A stretch of 44,585 nt of DNA from Clostridia bacterium (GTDB lineage: Bacteria; Bacillota; Clostridia; Oscillospirales; Acutalibacteraceae): positions 1 to 44,585 of the forward strand of contig JAGAMO010000023.1 in the NCBI GenBank assembly GCA_017624675.1, written 5' to 3'. The position numbers and the translations under genes were made by a program. Positions 1 to 11,200 of the stretch are shown one piece after another. The notes beneath the pieces are model-generated. The model did not search any database and was not told the origin of the DNA. It saw nothing but the letters and a program-made list of their open reading frames with translations. Within the stretch, counting starts at the first letter, position 1; every line of letters starts with the position of its first letter.

Positions 1-3000
1 AACATTAGACCTGTAACCGTTGATGGTTCAGGCAATCGAGTTTTGGGTGATAAAATTGCTACTGCAGTAAGTATTCCCAAAAACGATGCAGAACATCCTA
101 CACCTGCTGTTTGGAAAACTGCAACTGTTGATTTATCAATCAAGAATGAATACGACGGTTTGGCAATAACCGTAGAAGCTAGCGCTACTGTTGCTGGTTA
201 TCCATATTTTGATAATGTTGTAGTTAGTAAAGTAGTTAAAACCGAGGATGATGAAGAGCCTGTATTTACCGGCACTTATTTTGAAAACACTTATGAGGAA
301 GAAGAACTTGGCAATACTACCGCCAATTACTTATCGGGAACTAATATTTTCCACCTTGGTACGAAAACTGCTGCTGAGCGTGAGGGTAGAGTATTACAGT
401 TTTATCCTATTACAGGTAAAGATAGTATTGCATCCGGTAGAATAACACACGTAAAACTTTATAATCCCAACTCTCCTAAATTTGCTCCTGTAAGACCAAA
501 GGTTGGTACTACTTATAAAATCACCTTTGATTTTAAAGCACAGGTTAAGGATAATGATATTTACTTTAATATCAGAGGCGTTAAAGATGATGAATTGGCC
601 GATATTCTTGCTACAGCAGTAACAGTAAAGAAAGGCGATCCATACTTTACAGGTAAATATGCTTGGGGTTCAGCTGTTACTTTTGTGACTATCAGCGAAG
701 AACTTTCTGCATTAGCAATTTCTATTGAATCCAGTAAGCAATCAAACGTTAATTATTATCCATATCTTGATAATATAGCTGTTTCTGTTGTTCCAGATGG
801 TAACACAACAATTACATGTCATTATGGTAATTCATCTAAACAGGTTACCTTACCTAATACCACACTTTTTGAGGATATTCCCGTAGAATCTGTAAGTGGT
901 AAGAAGTTCGAAGGTTGGTATTTAGATGCTAATCTCACAATTCCCGCTAAAGAGAATATTTACGGTCATACCGAAGTTTGGGCTAAGTGGAGAGACGGTG
1001 ACGTAATTACTAATACCTATGATGACAATGGTGTATATTACGGCACTGATGAAAATGGATATATAAACAGATATTCCGATGAGGCGCTCACAACTAAGAT
1101 TGATGGTAGCTTAGCATACTCACACTTTGCAAAAGGTTCGGTTGTTGAGGATGAGAAGAGTGGTACCGCAATGCAGTTGCATGATACCGCAATTATAAGT
1201 AACACCAATCCTTCAGTAGTACGTATTTACGATAATACTAAGAGTGATAAGGCATTATATGTACCTCGTCAAAACACAGTTTATAAGATTTCTTTTGATA
1301 TTAAATCTACCGCAATTCTTGATTATGATACACATGTTGCTGTAAAAGCACATAGCAACATAAGCGGTTCATTTGGTAAAGGTGAATTCTTACAATATCT
1401 TTACACTATAAGAGATGGTGTAACCGTAAAGGATTGGACAAAGGTTGAGGGATATATCACTATTCCTGATGCTAAGTACGATTTCTTGGGTATTTCTCTT
1501 GCAACAACCAAAAACAGCGGCAATGTTAGTGGCGCTGAGGTTTGGATTGATAATGTTGTTCTCACCGAGGTAATGGATGTTAATTACATAACCATACATC
1601 CTGAAAATGGTGAAGACGATATCAATATGCCTTTCGTGGCAGGTGAAAATCTTGTTACGATTCCTCAGGTTAAAAAAGATGGTTATGTTTTTGCCGGTTG
1701 GTTTATTGATTCGGCTAAAAAATCAGCCTTTACTTATGATGTAATGCCTAATCATGATATTGAAATCTATGCGAAGTGGATAGAAACCTCTAAAAATGCA
1801 ATTGATTTCTCTACCGGTTTTGAGACTGATGATTTCAATAGTGGTGTAACACCTTATACCAACACAGGTTCTAATAATAAGTATACCAATAATATGTCTA
1901 TTCACGCCGCTGTTTTAACAGATGAGAGTGAGGCATATAACGGCGATAAATATCTACATTTTGCACTTGAAACCAATTCAAGTAAGCAAACAATGGATAT
2001 GGCATCAATCGCTGTTATTAATCCGGATGGCACTAATTTTGAAATTAAATCAGGTGAGCGTTATCGCTTCAAACTTGCTTTACGTTCAGATTATGACTGT
2101 TACATTGTTCCTGTTGTAACCGGTCAGGTTCCAACCGGAAAGCTTAACTTTAATAATTCTACCGAAATTTCAAGAATTTATTATCGTGGCTCAATATATC
2201 ATGCTCCTGATACTTGGGGCGAGATGGAAGTATACTTTACTCCAAGTGTTTCAGGTAAGGTTTCTTTCCTAGTTTACCTTGCAGGTGCAACTTATTTTGA
2301 CATTGATAATGTAAGTATTGAAGTTATGGATAGTAGTGAAGCTTCATTGGTTGAGTTTTATAATGAAGCGGGTTCACGCACCAGTAAGCAACTTGGCGGT
2401 ATAGGTAATTGGTTATTCACACCTGTTCCTGCTGCCAAATCCGGATATGTATTCGATGGATGGTACGATAGCCAAGGTAATCAATATACAAAATCAGTAT
2501 TCCCTGAGGGTGATTTGAAGCTTTACCCACGTTACCGTGAAGCTGAGGATTTATCTAATCCCGAAACCTTTAAGGATGGCACACTTACCATTAACTTTGA
2601 TGGTAATGACGGTGATGCGCAAGCCTACTATCAAAGTGGTAAAAACAGCTTTATCGACAACAAAGATGCTATTTTAGTAACCGATGACCCTGATGGTGCA
2701 CATAGTGGTGGAAACTATCTTATGTTCCACAATGCGGGTCAGTGGACAAAATCTTTGTATCGTCGCTTTAGACTTTATGATGAAAACTCGATTGGCAATC
2801 GCGTATATCTCGAGCCATACTCCGTTTATAGAGTTGGTTTCTGGCTGAAGGTTGATAAAACCAAATCCGCAGTATTGAGATTAGCTACATTTGATAATAC
2901 TGATGGTGTTGTAATCGTAAGTGATCAATCTATTGTATCTCTTACTGAAGCAGAAGCTGAAAGTACCTATGGCGAATGGATTTATTATGAGGGTGATATT

Positions 3001-3564
3001 ACCACAGGTGATGCGATTTCTACTCTTGGTATTATGCTAAGCGGTGGTTTTACAACAGCATCTATTGATGATTTTACAGTAAGAAAACTTACTACAAAGA
3101 CTGTAAGCTTTGAATCAAATGGCGGTTCCGAAGTTAAACCCATTGAAACTCTTGAGGGACAATACATTGTTGCTCCTGAGGAACCCACTAAAGATGGATT
3201 TGTTTTCGCTGGTTGGTACAGTGATGCCGAACTTAAGAACGAATTTGACTTTAATGGTTCATTGATTAATGAGGACATTAAGCTTTACGCTAAGTGGACT
3301 GCAGTTAAGAAACAAGAGTATAAAGAGGTTACTACATATGTTACCGAAGAAGTGACCGAAAAGAATGAGATAACCGATGCTCATCTTGATGATAAGCTTA
3401 ATGTTTCTAAAAATGATACCATAGGTAAAAAACCGGCTGCCGTTGAGCCAGAAAGCAATTCTTGGTTACTTATAGTAATTATTATTGCTGGTGTTTTGGC
3501 TCTTGCTGCCACAAGTGTAGTAATTATAATTGTGCTTAAAAAGCGCAGAAGAAAATTTAATTAA
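1..3564 (+). CDS. Giant surface protein, 3' part: alternating CBM-like modules and InlB/Flg_new repeats, C-terminal TM anchor
   Basis: Reading frame 1 is open from base 1, so the gene starts upstream of the window; 1187 codons are visible. At least four beta-sandwich modules of about 180 residues, each ending in a Y/F-x-D-N-[IV]-x-V-type strand, alternate with four InlB/Listeria-Bacteroides-type repeats (about nt 793-990, 1583-1780, 2341-2535, 3097-3300). These repeats carry the signature G-[YF]-x-F-x-GW-[YF] and end in YAKW or a variant. The beta-sandwich modules look like carbohydrate-binding (CBM4/9-like) folds, which is an inference. The tail has a charged linker, a hydrophobic helix (about nt 3460-3530) and a KKRRRK stop-transfer end, so the protein is anchored with its modules outside. 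No catalytic domain is visible in this part. It is closely related to the N-terminal half of the protein at 8273. The likely role is binding polysaccharide at the cell surface beside the GH16 enzymes. Confidence 0.85.
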   Translation, partial: NIRPVTVDGSGNRVLGDKIATAVSIPKNDAEHPTPAVWKTATVDLSIKNEYDGLAITVEASATVAGYPYFDNVVVSKVVKTEDDEEPVFTGTYFENTYEEEELGNTTANYLSGTNIFHLGTKTAAEREGRVLQFYPITGKDSIASGRITHVKLYNPNSPKFAPVRPKVGTTYKITFDFKAQVKDNDIYFNIRGVKDDELADILATAVTVKKGDPYFTGKYAWGSAVTFVTISEELSALAISIESSKQSNVNYYPYLDNIAVSVVPDGNTTITCHYGNSSKQVTLPNTTLFEDIPVESVSGKKFEGWYLDANLTIPAKENIYGHTEVWAKWRDGDVITNTYDDNGVYYGTDENGYINRYSDEALTTKIDGSLAYSHFAKGSVVEDEKSGTAMQLHDTAIISNTNPSVVRIYDNTKSDKALYVPRQNTVYKISFDIKSTAILDYDTHVAVKAHSNISGSFGKGEFLQYLYTIRDGVTVKDWTKVEGYITIPDAKYDFLGISLATTKNSGNVSGAEVWIDNVVLTEVMDVNYITIHPENGEDDINMPFVAGENLVTIPQVKKDGYVFAGWFIDSAKKSAFTYDVMPNHDIEIYAKWIETSKNAIDFSTGFETDDFNSGVTPYTNTGSNNKYTNNMSIHAAVLTDESEAYNGDKYLHFALETNSSKQTMDMASIAVINPDGTNFEIKSGERYRFKLALRSDYDCYIVPVVTGQVPTGKLNFNNSTEISRIYYRGSIYHAPDTWGEMEVYFTPSVSGKVSFLVYLAGATYFDIDNVSIEVMDSSEASLVEFYNEAGSRTSKQLGGIGNWLFTPVPAAKSGYVFDGWYDSQGNQYTKSVFPEGDLKLYPRYREAEDLSNPETFKDGTLTINFDGNDGDAQAYYQSGKNSFIDNKDAILVTDDPDGAHSGGNYLMFHNAGQWTKSLYRRFRLYDENSIGNRVYLEPYSVYRVGFWLKVDKTKSAVLRLATFDNTDGVVIVSDQSIVSLTEAEAESTYGEWIYYEGDITTGDAISTLGIMLSGGFTTASIDDFTVRKLTTKTVSFESNGGSEVKPIETLEGQYIVAPEEPTKDGFVFAGWYSDAELKNEFDFNGSLINEDIKLYAKWTAVKKQEYKEVTTYVTEEVTEKNEITDAHLDDKLNVSKNDTIGKKPAAVEPESNSWLLIVIIIAGVLALAATSVVIIIVLKKRRRKFN

Positions 3565-3583
3565 TAGGGGGACCTGAATTACG

Positions 3584-6007
3584 ATGAAAAGAATAATATC
3601 GCTCATTTTATGTGCTATTTTAGTTCTTCTTTGCGGCTGTTCTGAGGATGCTCCCGTAAAAACTATTGAGGGAAAAGCGCAATATGTTATTGCGCTTAAC
3701 CCCTCGGTTATGCTACAGGATGGTACTGTATACAGCTTACGTAATAGTGTTGCTAACGCAATGCAAAAAGACGTAAATAAAAAATCTACCTCGTTGTATG
3801 ATTCAACAGCATGGCGTTGGATATACAGAGATAGTGCAGATGTGTATGATTGGAATCAGCGTGAAATCCGTGAACTATCCCTTTGGGTAGACGGAGAGGG
3901 AAAAACTGCTTCAGGTGCTCCTTATGCTTATAAGTTTACTGATGATGGCATTGGTTCTCTCGGTGTTTACGATTCTTCAAAAATGAAGATTAAAGGTTTA
4001 AACAATGCAAAACTCAACAAAAGCGGTGTGCTTTTCTCCTTTACAGGTGAAAAAGAAGAAGCGCTTTGTTATACCGCAAGTGAAGATTGTATGATTGAAT
4101 TTGTTGACCGTGATGCAGGTAATGTATCTATTGTAGATTCAATCGTTGGATTATCTTCAGCATTTGCTAACGGTTCTAAAGACGGAATAGTTTTAAGAAT
4201 CTATAAAAACAATCGTATTTATTGGCAGGAAGTTGTATCTGCTAATACAGTAAATGTTGCATTTCCCACATTTACCGCTCTTGAACTTAAAGCAGGCGAT
4301 AGCGTTATGATATCTGCTCAGGCTACAAAAGATTATAACGGTCTCGCACTTGGTAACTGCGATATTCCACCTGAATATAAAACAGTTAGCATTAAAAAGC
4401 CGGTTACAACTACTGTTGCAGTTGAGAATCCTGAGGATAAGATTACATCCATACCACTTGTGAAGGATAGTATGAGTAACTTTACAATTGTTCATTCCAA
4501 GGATATTACCGCCGAGGAAGAAGCTCATATTGATAATCTTTGCGCTTATTTGGATGAAAAATTCGAGATATATCCTCAAGTGTTAAGTGATAGTGAAGTG
4601 GAAATCGAAGAGGATAGTTATTATCTCTTAATCGGCAAAACAAAATTTGAAGAGTCACAAACTGCTCTTAAAGAGATTGTAAACGGTCGTGCCAACAATG
4701 CTGCCGATTACATCATCCGTCAGCAAAATAATAAGATTGTTCTTGCGGCTGATAACTACTATTCTCTTGGCTATGCAATAGAGTTCTTTATAAATAACTA
4801 TTGTAAGAATAAAAAGTCTGCTATTGAAGTTGGTTTAAATTACGTATCAGCAAACTTTAATGCGGCAAAGGATGTAACACTCGGTGGCATTCCTATTGCT
4901 GATTATACTATTGTATATTCCGCATACGCTTCTTATATGGAAGTAAGCGCTGCTGAATACTTGTTTGACAATATTGTACGTCTTACAGGTAGATTGGTTA
5001 AGATGGTTGATGACAAAACCGCTAAGACTTCTAATGAAATTTTAGTTGGTAATACTAACCGCACATCGTCTAATTATAGTGTTACTGTATCAACCGAACT
5101 TAATGAAAAATATACAATTAATGTAGAAAAAGGAAACACATCTATTTTGAGTGTTAGTAACTCGGCTGTAAACGCAGGTGTTATTGACCTTGTTTCTAAA
5201 ATTAAAAACGGTTCGGTTGAAGCCGGAACATATACCGGAAGTTATGATGGCAGTTATTCTTTAACAAACGGATATAAACTGGCTTGGTCTGAGGACTTCA
5301 GCGGAAATAAGCTCTCTAAAACCTGGAAGTTAAAGGGTGCTGGCGGTTATGAAACCTGCCATGGTGGTACAACCTACAGCCGTATTGAAAACGGTTCTGT
5401 TTCTAATGGTACATTTAATGCAAAGGTAGAACTTATCGGTAACGATAGCTATGGTGTTGATATACAGGCTGCAGGTGCGAATTCAATGTACTTTAAATAC
5501 GGTTATGTTGAAGGTCGTATTAAGATGTCGGAAATTCAAGGATATCTTTCGGGTCTTTGGGTATGTACCTATTCAACCGGTGATACAGGTGAATTCGACA
5601 TTTATGAAAACTCTGGTTTAACCAATTCATTTAGACCTAATCTCCACTTACACGGTGCCGAACATAAGGTATTACTGCAAAATGAAGAGAATAAACAGTT
5701 CGGTACAGCGCCCGTTGTTACTATAGATGAAAACTTTGGTGACAATTACCATAACTTTGGTATGGAATGGACCGACGATTATATTGCTTTTTATATCGAT
5801 GGTAAGCGTTATTATACCTTTGATTGCACCACTTCGGATGATTATGATATTTTTGACCAGTACTCAACAGTTGTATTTAGCGCATTCTCTGACAGAGGTT
5901 ATACTAATCTTCCTGTTGACGATGACCATAAGGTTTCTTACAACTATGTTGACTGGATTAGAGTATGGCAAAAGGATGAACCCGGTTACGGAATTAACAT
6001 TAAATAA
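3584..6007 (+). CDS. GH16 endo-beta-glucanase lipoprotein (laminarinase-like)
   Basis: 807 residues. The N-terminus is a lipoprotein signal with lipobox LCGC, lipidated Cys19. The C-terminal domain, about residues 560-800, is GH16: it opens with a W-S-E-D-F strand, has the catalytic motif EFDIYE (E670, D672, E675; the ExDxxE form), and ends with VDWIRVWQ. By family knowledge such enzymes cut beta-1,3 or beta-1,3-1,4 glucan with retention. The middle, about 290-550, has two alpha/beta segments resembling the non-catalytic N-domain of GH67/GH20 enzymes, including a NEILVGNTNR strand. Residues 30-280 are an unrecognised beta-rich region. It lies 19 bp after the surface protein, with AGGGGG upstream of the ATG. 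The C-terminal 500 residues are paralogous to the end of the protein at 8273. Exact glucan specificity cannot be read from sequence. Confidence 0.87.
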   Translation: MKRIISLILCAILVLLCGCSEDAPVKTIEGKAQYVIALNPSVMLQDGTVYSLRNSVANAMQKDVNKKSTSLYDSTAWRWIYRDSADVYDWNQREIRELSLWVDGEGKTASGAPYAYKFTDDGIGSLGVYDSSKMKIKGLNNAKLNKSGVLFSFTGEKEEALCYTASEDCMIEFVDRDAGNVSIVDSIVGLSSAFANGSKDGIVLRIYKNNRIYWQEVVSANTVNVAFPTFTALELKAGDSVMISAQATKDYNGLALGNCDIPPEYKTVSIKKPVTTTVAVENPEDKITSIPLVKDSMSNFTIVHSKDITAEEEAHIDNLCAYLDEKFEIYPQVLSDSEVEIEEDSYYLLIGKTKFEESQTALKEIVNGRANNAADYIIRQQNNKIVLAADNYYSLGYAIEFFINNYCKNKKSAIEVGLNYVSANFNAAKDVTLGGIPIADYTIVYSAYASYMEVSAAEYLFDNIVRLTGRLVKMVDDKTAKTSNEILVGNTNRTSSNYSVTVSTELNEKYTINVEKGNTSILSVSNSAVNAGVIDLVSKIKNGSVEAGTYTGSYDGSYSLTNGYKLAWSEDFSGNKLSKTWKLKGAGGYETCHGGTTYSRIENGSVSNGTFNAKVELIGNDSYGVDIQAAGANSMYFKYGYVEGRIKMSEIQGYLSGLWVCTYSTGDTGEFDIYENSGLTNSFRPNLHLHGAEHKVLLQNEENKQFGTAPVVTIDENFGDNYHNFGMEWTDDYIAFYIDGKRYYTFDCTTSDDYDIFDQYSTVVFSAFSDRGYTNLPVDDDHKVSYNYVDWIRVWQKDEPGYGINIK

Positions 6008-6012
6008 TTATT

Positions 6013-8256
6013 ATGATTAGTACTAATTACACACAAGAAGCAAAAAAACTTGTAGAACAAATGACCCTTAAGGAAAAGATTGGTCAGCTTTCCCAAACCG
6101 TTGGGGGATACCGTTGTTTTGAAAGAGTCGGTGAAGATTTCATCTTCACCGATGACTTCAAGAAATTTGTGGCTGATTATGGTGGTATTGGCGCCATTAG
6201 TAATATCCTTAGGGCAGATGGTTTTACCAATCACAATTATGGCACGGGAATAGAACTTCGCCATCGTGTAAAGGTGGCGAATGCCCTGCAAAAGTATGTT
6301 ATAGAAAATTCGAGACTGCATATTCCAGTACTTATAGAGGTTGAGGCTAATCACGGACTTCAAGCTCTTGATAGCGAAATGTTTCCAACAGGCATAGGTA
6401 TCGGCGCAACCTTTAATCCCGAACTTTATAGTGAAATAATGCAGTCGGTCGGGAAGGAAATTAGCCTTTCGGGCAATCATATTGGTTTTGTTACTATGCT
6501 TGATATGGCACGAGACCCACGTTGGGGCAGGGTAGAGGAGTTTTTTTCTGAAGACCCATATCTCGCAGCCAGTTTTGCTGAAAGTGGTGTTAAAGGTATA
6601 AAGGCAGGGGGTGCCCTTGCTTGTTGTAAGCATTATTGCGCAACGGGTGATGGAATGGGTGGTATAAATACCGCTGAGGTGAATATCGGTCAGCGTGAAC
6701 TCCACGATATTCATTTACCTGCCGTAAAGAGCGCTATAAAAGCAGGTGCCGACTTTATAATGGCAGCATATAACACCATTGACGGTATACCCTGTCATAT
6801 GAATAAATTCTTACTCCGCAATGTTTTGCGTGATGAGTTGGGTTTTGAGGGAGTTATTCTTTCGGACGGCTTCGGCGTTGGCAGGGCTATAAACCAAATG
6901 GGGTATGATAAGGTGACGGGCAGTGCGGCAGTTCTCAAGGCGGGAGTTGACGTAAGCCTTGCTGATGGTGGTTGGTATCTTAACCTTGTTGAAGCCGTTG
7001 AAAAAGGACTTGTGGAAGAAAGTCTTGTTGATGAAGCTGTCCTTCGTATCCTTATTAAAAAGTTTGAATTAGGACTTTTTGATAATCCTTATGTTGAGGA
7101 TGAGGATGCAGTTTGCCGATATATTGAGTCGGGGGAACAAAAAGAACTTTCTTATAAGGCGGCATCCGAGTCGTTGGTGCTTCTTAAAAACGATAGCATA
7201 CTACCACTTAAAACTAATACAAAGGTGGCTCTTTTTGGTGAGCATGCAGATAATATTTATTATATGCTCGGTGATTATACTGCCTACCAAAGAGAAGACA
7301 ACCACAAAACAATTCGAATGGCTTTTAATGAAACCTTTGATAGTGTGTCTTATGCAAAAGGCTGGGATTTTGAAGGCAGTGAAGATGACTTTAACAATGC
7401 CTTAAACATTGCTGATGGTTCCGATGTTGCAGTGGTAACAGTTGGCGGCAGTTCGGCAAGAGCTATAAATAAAACCATTTTTGATTACAATAACGGCGCT
7501 GCTAAAAGTGTTTCGGGTTTCTTGGATTGCGGCGAAGCATGTGATGCTGCTCAATTAAAGTTGCCCGGCAATCAACTTGAGTTTGTAAGAAAACTTAAGG
7601 AAATGGGTAATAAAGTTGTGGCAGTGCTTATAGGTGGAAGACCTTATGAACTTACTGAGCTTTCAACCCTTGCAGATGCAATTATTGTGGCTTGGTATCC
7701 TGGTTTACAGGGTGCAACGGCTATAACCGATGCAATTGTCGGTCGAGTCAACCCATCGGGTAAACTTGCAGTGTCATTTCCTTATTCCGCTGCAGTTCTT
7801 CCTGCATATTACAATAGTTTTTTACCACCACCAACAAACGGCTATGATACAAATGCTTATTGCGATTTTAAGCAAAGGATTTTATATCCTTTTGGATATG
7901 GTCTTTCCTATTCAAACTTTGAATACCTCAATATGAATGTATCAGAAATAGAAAAAAACACATTTAAGGTTAATGTAACTTTAAAGAACAACTCAAACAT
8001 TGGTGGTAGTGAGGTTGTTCAACTTTATATTCACGGAAAAGGCAATTCCGTAAGGCGAAGATATAGAGAACTTAGAGGCTTTAAAAAGGTTTTTTTAGAG
8101 CCCAAAGCTCAAAAAACAGTAGAATTTACTTTAGGGTACGAAGAATTAAAGGTTTGGTCGGTAAACGAAAAATTCGAACTGGAAAAAGGTACAGTTGAGT
8201 TGTTTGCAGGTTCTAACCCAAATCTTCCCTTAAAGGCAGAAATAAAAATAAAATAA
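6013..8256 (+). CDS. GH3 beta-glucosidase, cytoplasmic
   Basis: 747 residues in standard GH3 order: TIM-barrel domain (about 1-340), alpha/beta sandwich (about 370-630) and C-terminal fibronectin-III-like domain (about 650-747). The barrel contains the K-H substrate motif (ACCKHYCATG) and the nucleophile loop ILSDGFG, with D285 as the predicted nucleophile. PFGYGLSYSNF before the FnIII domain is typical of the family. There is no signal peptide, so it should act inside the cell on imported beta-glucosides or oligosaccharides released by the GH16 enzymes. It begins 5 bp after the GH16 lipoprotein stop. A strong ribosome site is not obvious, so translational coupling is likely. Beta-xylosidase or another exo-activity is possible, since GH3 specificity is broad. 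Confidence 0.88.
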   Translation: MISTNYTQEAKKLVEQMTLKEKIGQLSQTVGGYRCFERVGEDFIFTDDFKKFVADYGGIGAISNILRADGFTNHNYGTGIELRHRVKVANALQKYVIENSRLHIPVLIEVEANHGLQALDSEMFPTGIGIGATFNPELYSEIMQSVGKEISLSGNHIGFVTMLDMARDPRWGRVEEFFSEDPYLAASFAESGVKGIKAGGALACCKHYCATGDGMGGINTAEVNIGQRELHDIHLPAVKSAIKAGADFIMAAYNTIDGIPCHMNKFLLRNVLRDELGFEGVILSDGFGVGRAINQMGYDKVTGSAAVLKAGVDVSLADGGWYLNLVEAVEKGLVEESLVDEAVLRILIKKFELGLFDNPYVEDEDAVCRYIESGEQKELSYKAASESLVLLKNDSILPLKTNTKVALFGEHADNIYYMLGDYTAYQREDNHKTIRMAFNETFDSVSYAKGWDFEGSEDDFNNALNIADGSDVAVVTVGGSSARAINKTIFDYNNGAAKSVSGFLDCGEACDAAQLKLPGNQLEFVRKLKEMGNKVVAVLIGGRPYELTELSTLADAIIVAWYPGLQGATAITDAIVGRVNPSGKLAVSFPYSAAVLPAYYNSFLPPPTNGYDTNAYCDFKQRILYPFGYGLSYSNFEYLNMNVSEIEKNTFKVNVTLKNNSNIGGSEVVQLYIHGKGNSVRRRYRELRGFKKVFLEPKAQKTVEFTLGYEELKVWSVNEKFELEKGTVELFAGSNPNLPLKAEIKIK

Positions 8257-8272
8257 CGAAAGGGTGCAAAAT

Positions 8273-11200
8273 ATGAAAAAACTATTTTCTTTATTACTGT
8301 CTGTAATATTGCTAATTACAGTAGTATTTTGTCCCGCAATAGAAATTCCTGAAGTTTCCGCAGCTCCTTTTAACGTGGAGAACAACAGTGTTATTGAAAA
8401 TACTTTTGACGAAGGTTGGAGTCCTTTAAATGGAAGTAATACACTTCTTAATGTGATAGAGCCATCAAGTGAAGATGCAGCCGGTTCAAATGGAAATGCT
8501 CTTCAATTTAATAAACCAACAACTGTGGCAACACAAGGCAATGATATTCGTCACTACAAGATTTACAACCCCGAAAAGGTTGGTGACGGTTATGTTGCTT
8601 ACAAACCTTCGGTTGCTACTACTTATAAGTTAACATTTAGATACCGTACAAGAAGTATCAACACTTACAATATACAAATAAACGTAAGAGGCGTTGCAAA
8701 CGATACTGTTGGCGATGTTTTGTGTAGAGCAGTTACCGTTAAACCAGATTTAGGTTTAAATAAGTATACAAGTTCTGAAACGCCTGAATTGGATTACAAA
8801 TGGGATACAGCAGTAGCTTATTTTACAACCCCTGAGGCAGCTTTACAGGCCTTAGCTGTTTCTGTTGAATACAGCAGAAGCGATATAGTTAGTACAGGTA
8901 GTAGTTTTAACGTTGCTATTGATGACCTAAAACTTGAAATAGCACCTTCAAACTTTGTTTTGGCTAATACCTTTGAAGAAGATGATGTTACTGTTGATAC
9001 AATAAATTTAGGAGAAGATACAACAGTTTACAAGAATTCTTCTATAGATGTATCTAAGGGTGTATATAATCACACTACAACCAATGCGAGTACTTTAAGA
9101 ACTAACAGAACATTGGCATTTAGAGCCACAAGAAGTTCATCAAATACTAAAAAGGTTCGTTATGAAATTTATGATTATAGCAAAGGATTAGTTGATAACA
9201 AACTTCAAAGCTTTGTGCCTGAGGTTGGCTCTAATTATAGAATAACTTTTGACTATAAAGTGGCAAGGTCTACATCTACTAATATTACATACACTATCAG
9301 ACCGGTTACCGTTGATGATTCTGGCGATAGAGTTTTGGGAAATGCTATTGCAACTGCGGTAAGTATTCCTCAAAATGATACTAATCATCCCACCCCATCC
9401 ACATGGAAAACTGCAACTCTAAACGTTCCGATTACTTCTGCTGTTGACGGATTGGCGCTAACTTTAGAGTCGGGAAGTGATGTTGGAACCTATACAACGC
9501 TCGATAACATTATCGTTCATAAATACGACTCTGATGTAATTGTGAATGATTATGAAGAAACTCTTCTTGGAAAAAAGACAAATGGAACTGTAAAGGCAAC
9601 CACAAAAATTACAGGCGCTAATGTGTATCATTTAGACACAAAATCGACCGCTGCACCTAATACCAGTCGTTTCTTACAGTTCAATTCAATCAAGGGTCAA
9701 ACTGATATAGAAAACGGTAATATTACTTATGTTGAAATTTACAATCCTTATGATACTAATTTTGCAGGATTTAAGCCAACTGCAGGTACGTATTACAAGT
9801 TAAGTTTTGATTTTTATGTGAAATCTACGACCGGTACCGCAACTATTGACTTTAATCTTAGAGGAAAAACAGGTACTGCACTTGGTGATATCATAGTTAA
9901 TGCAGCTAGTATGCCTGCCAAAGTTAGTGAATTCGAGGATTATAAATGGGGATACGCTACAGTCGTATTTAATACTGAAGATACATTGGATTACGAAACT
10001 CTTGCATTAACAGTGGAGTCTTCAACAACTAGCTTCACTTACTATCCTGGTGTTGATAACATTAAGCTTGAGAAGATTGAGGACATTAATGCTGAAACAA
10101 GTGTTACGGTTTATCATGACAGCGAAATCTACGGCAAGGAAAAAGAAACTAAAACTTGGGCAAATCTTACCGAATTGTCTGAGATTACTTTTGAAGATAC
10201 CGAATATGCAAAATTTGAAGGCTTGTATTTTGACAGCGCTTACACAATGCCTGCAAAGGGTGTTGTTTTCGGTGAGACCGTTTTATATGCAAAATGGAAA
10301 GATGTAAGTACATTTATCAACACATACGATGATAATGGTGGTTTGACTAAAACACAATTAAATGGAAATGGTGTTTTGAACTGTAACATAATTGCTGATG
10401 TTGCTCCAAACGAAACCCGTGTAGTTAAGATTAATGGTGTTTTGGGTCAAAATGAAATTGCAAAAGGTAATATTACTCATATAGAAATATACAATCCAAA
10501 TGACGAGAATTTTGCCGCTGAGGAAAAACTCTCAAGTTATTCTCCTTTTGCTAATTCTGTTTATAAGATCACTTTTGACTATTTTGTAAATTCTTTTAAA
10601 GATGCTGATATTTCTTTTGATATCAGAGGTAAAAAAGATGGGACCTTTAGCGATATTTTAGGTACAGCAGTTGTTATACAATCTGGTGATCCTAATTACA
10701 GCAGTGCTACATGGAACCAGGCGGAGGTTTATATTTATACCGGAGATGTAGAATACGATGCTTTGGCATTGTGTTTAGAATCAGCCGGAAAATATAAAGC
10801 AGGTAATTATTATCCATACATTGACAACATAACTGTTAAGTGTGTTAAAGAATATAGGAGTGGTAAAATCACTAGTATTGCTCCCGCCGAAGATAATAAA
10901 AACGGTTTAATGGTTATTAATGATGGAAAATGGTTAGAGGTAGCTGAAAACGATGATGTTAAGGTAAGTTTCAAACTTACTAATCCTAACCAAATTCAAA
11001 ACAGCCGTGTGGTTGCAAATATTGTTGCTGATGATGGTACTTCAAGTGAAGTGACCTTATTCGAATTCTCAGAAAACAAGGGCGAAAGACTTTACAGCAC
11101 AACCTTTAAGGCTCCTATTGCCGGTAAGGTAGTTATTTCGGTCTACAAAAATGATAATACAACGTTATATCAATCGGCAGTTATTTCTGACTTGACCGTT

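Noticed and set aside
1-3300. Repeated segments as a CRISPR or DNA tandem array
   Set aside because: The repeats are coding, diverged at DNA level and match protein modules, with no constant short repeat and spacer pattern.
5986-6714. 242-codon open frame on the minus strand across the GH3 start
   Set aside because: It is antisense to the strongly supported GH3 gene, has no recognisable motif or ribosome site, and is Cys/His/Thr-rich as expected for an antisense reading.
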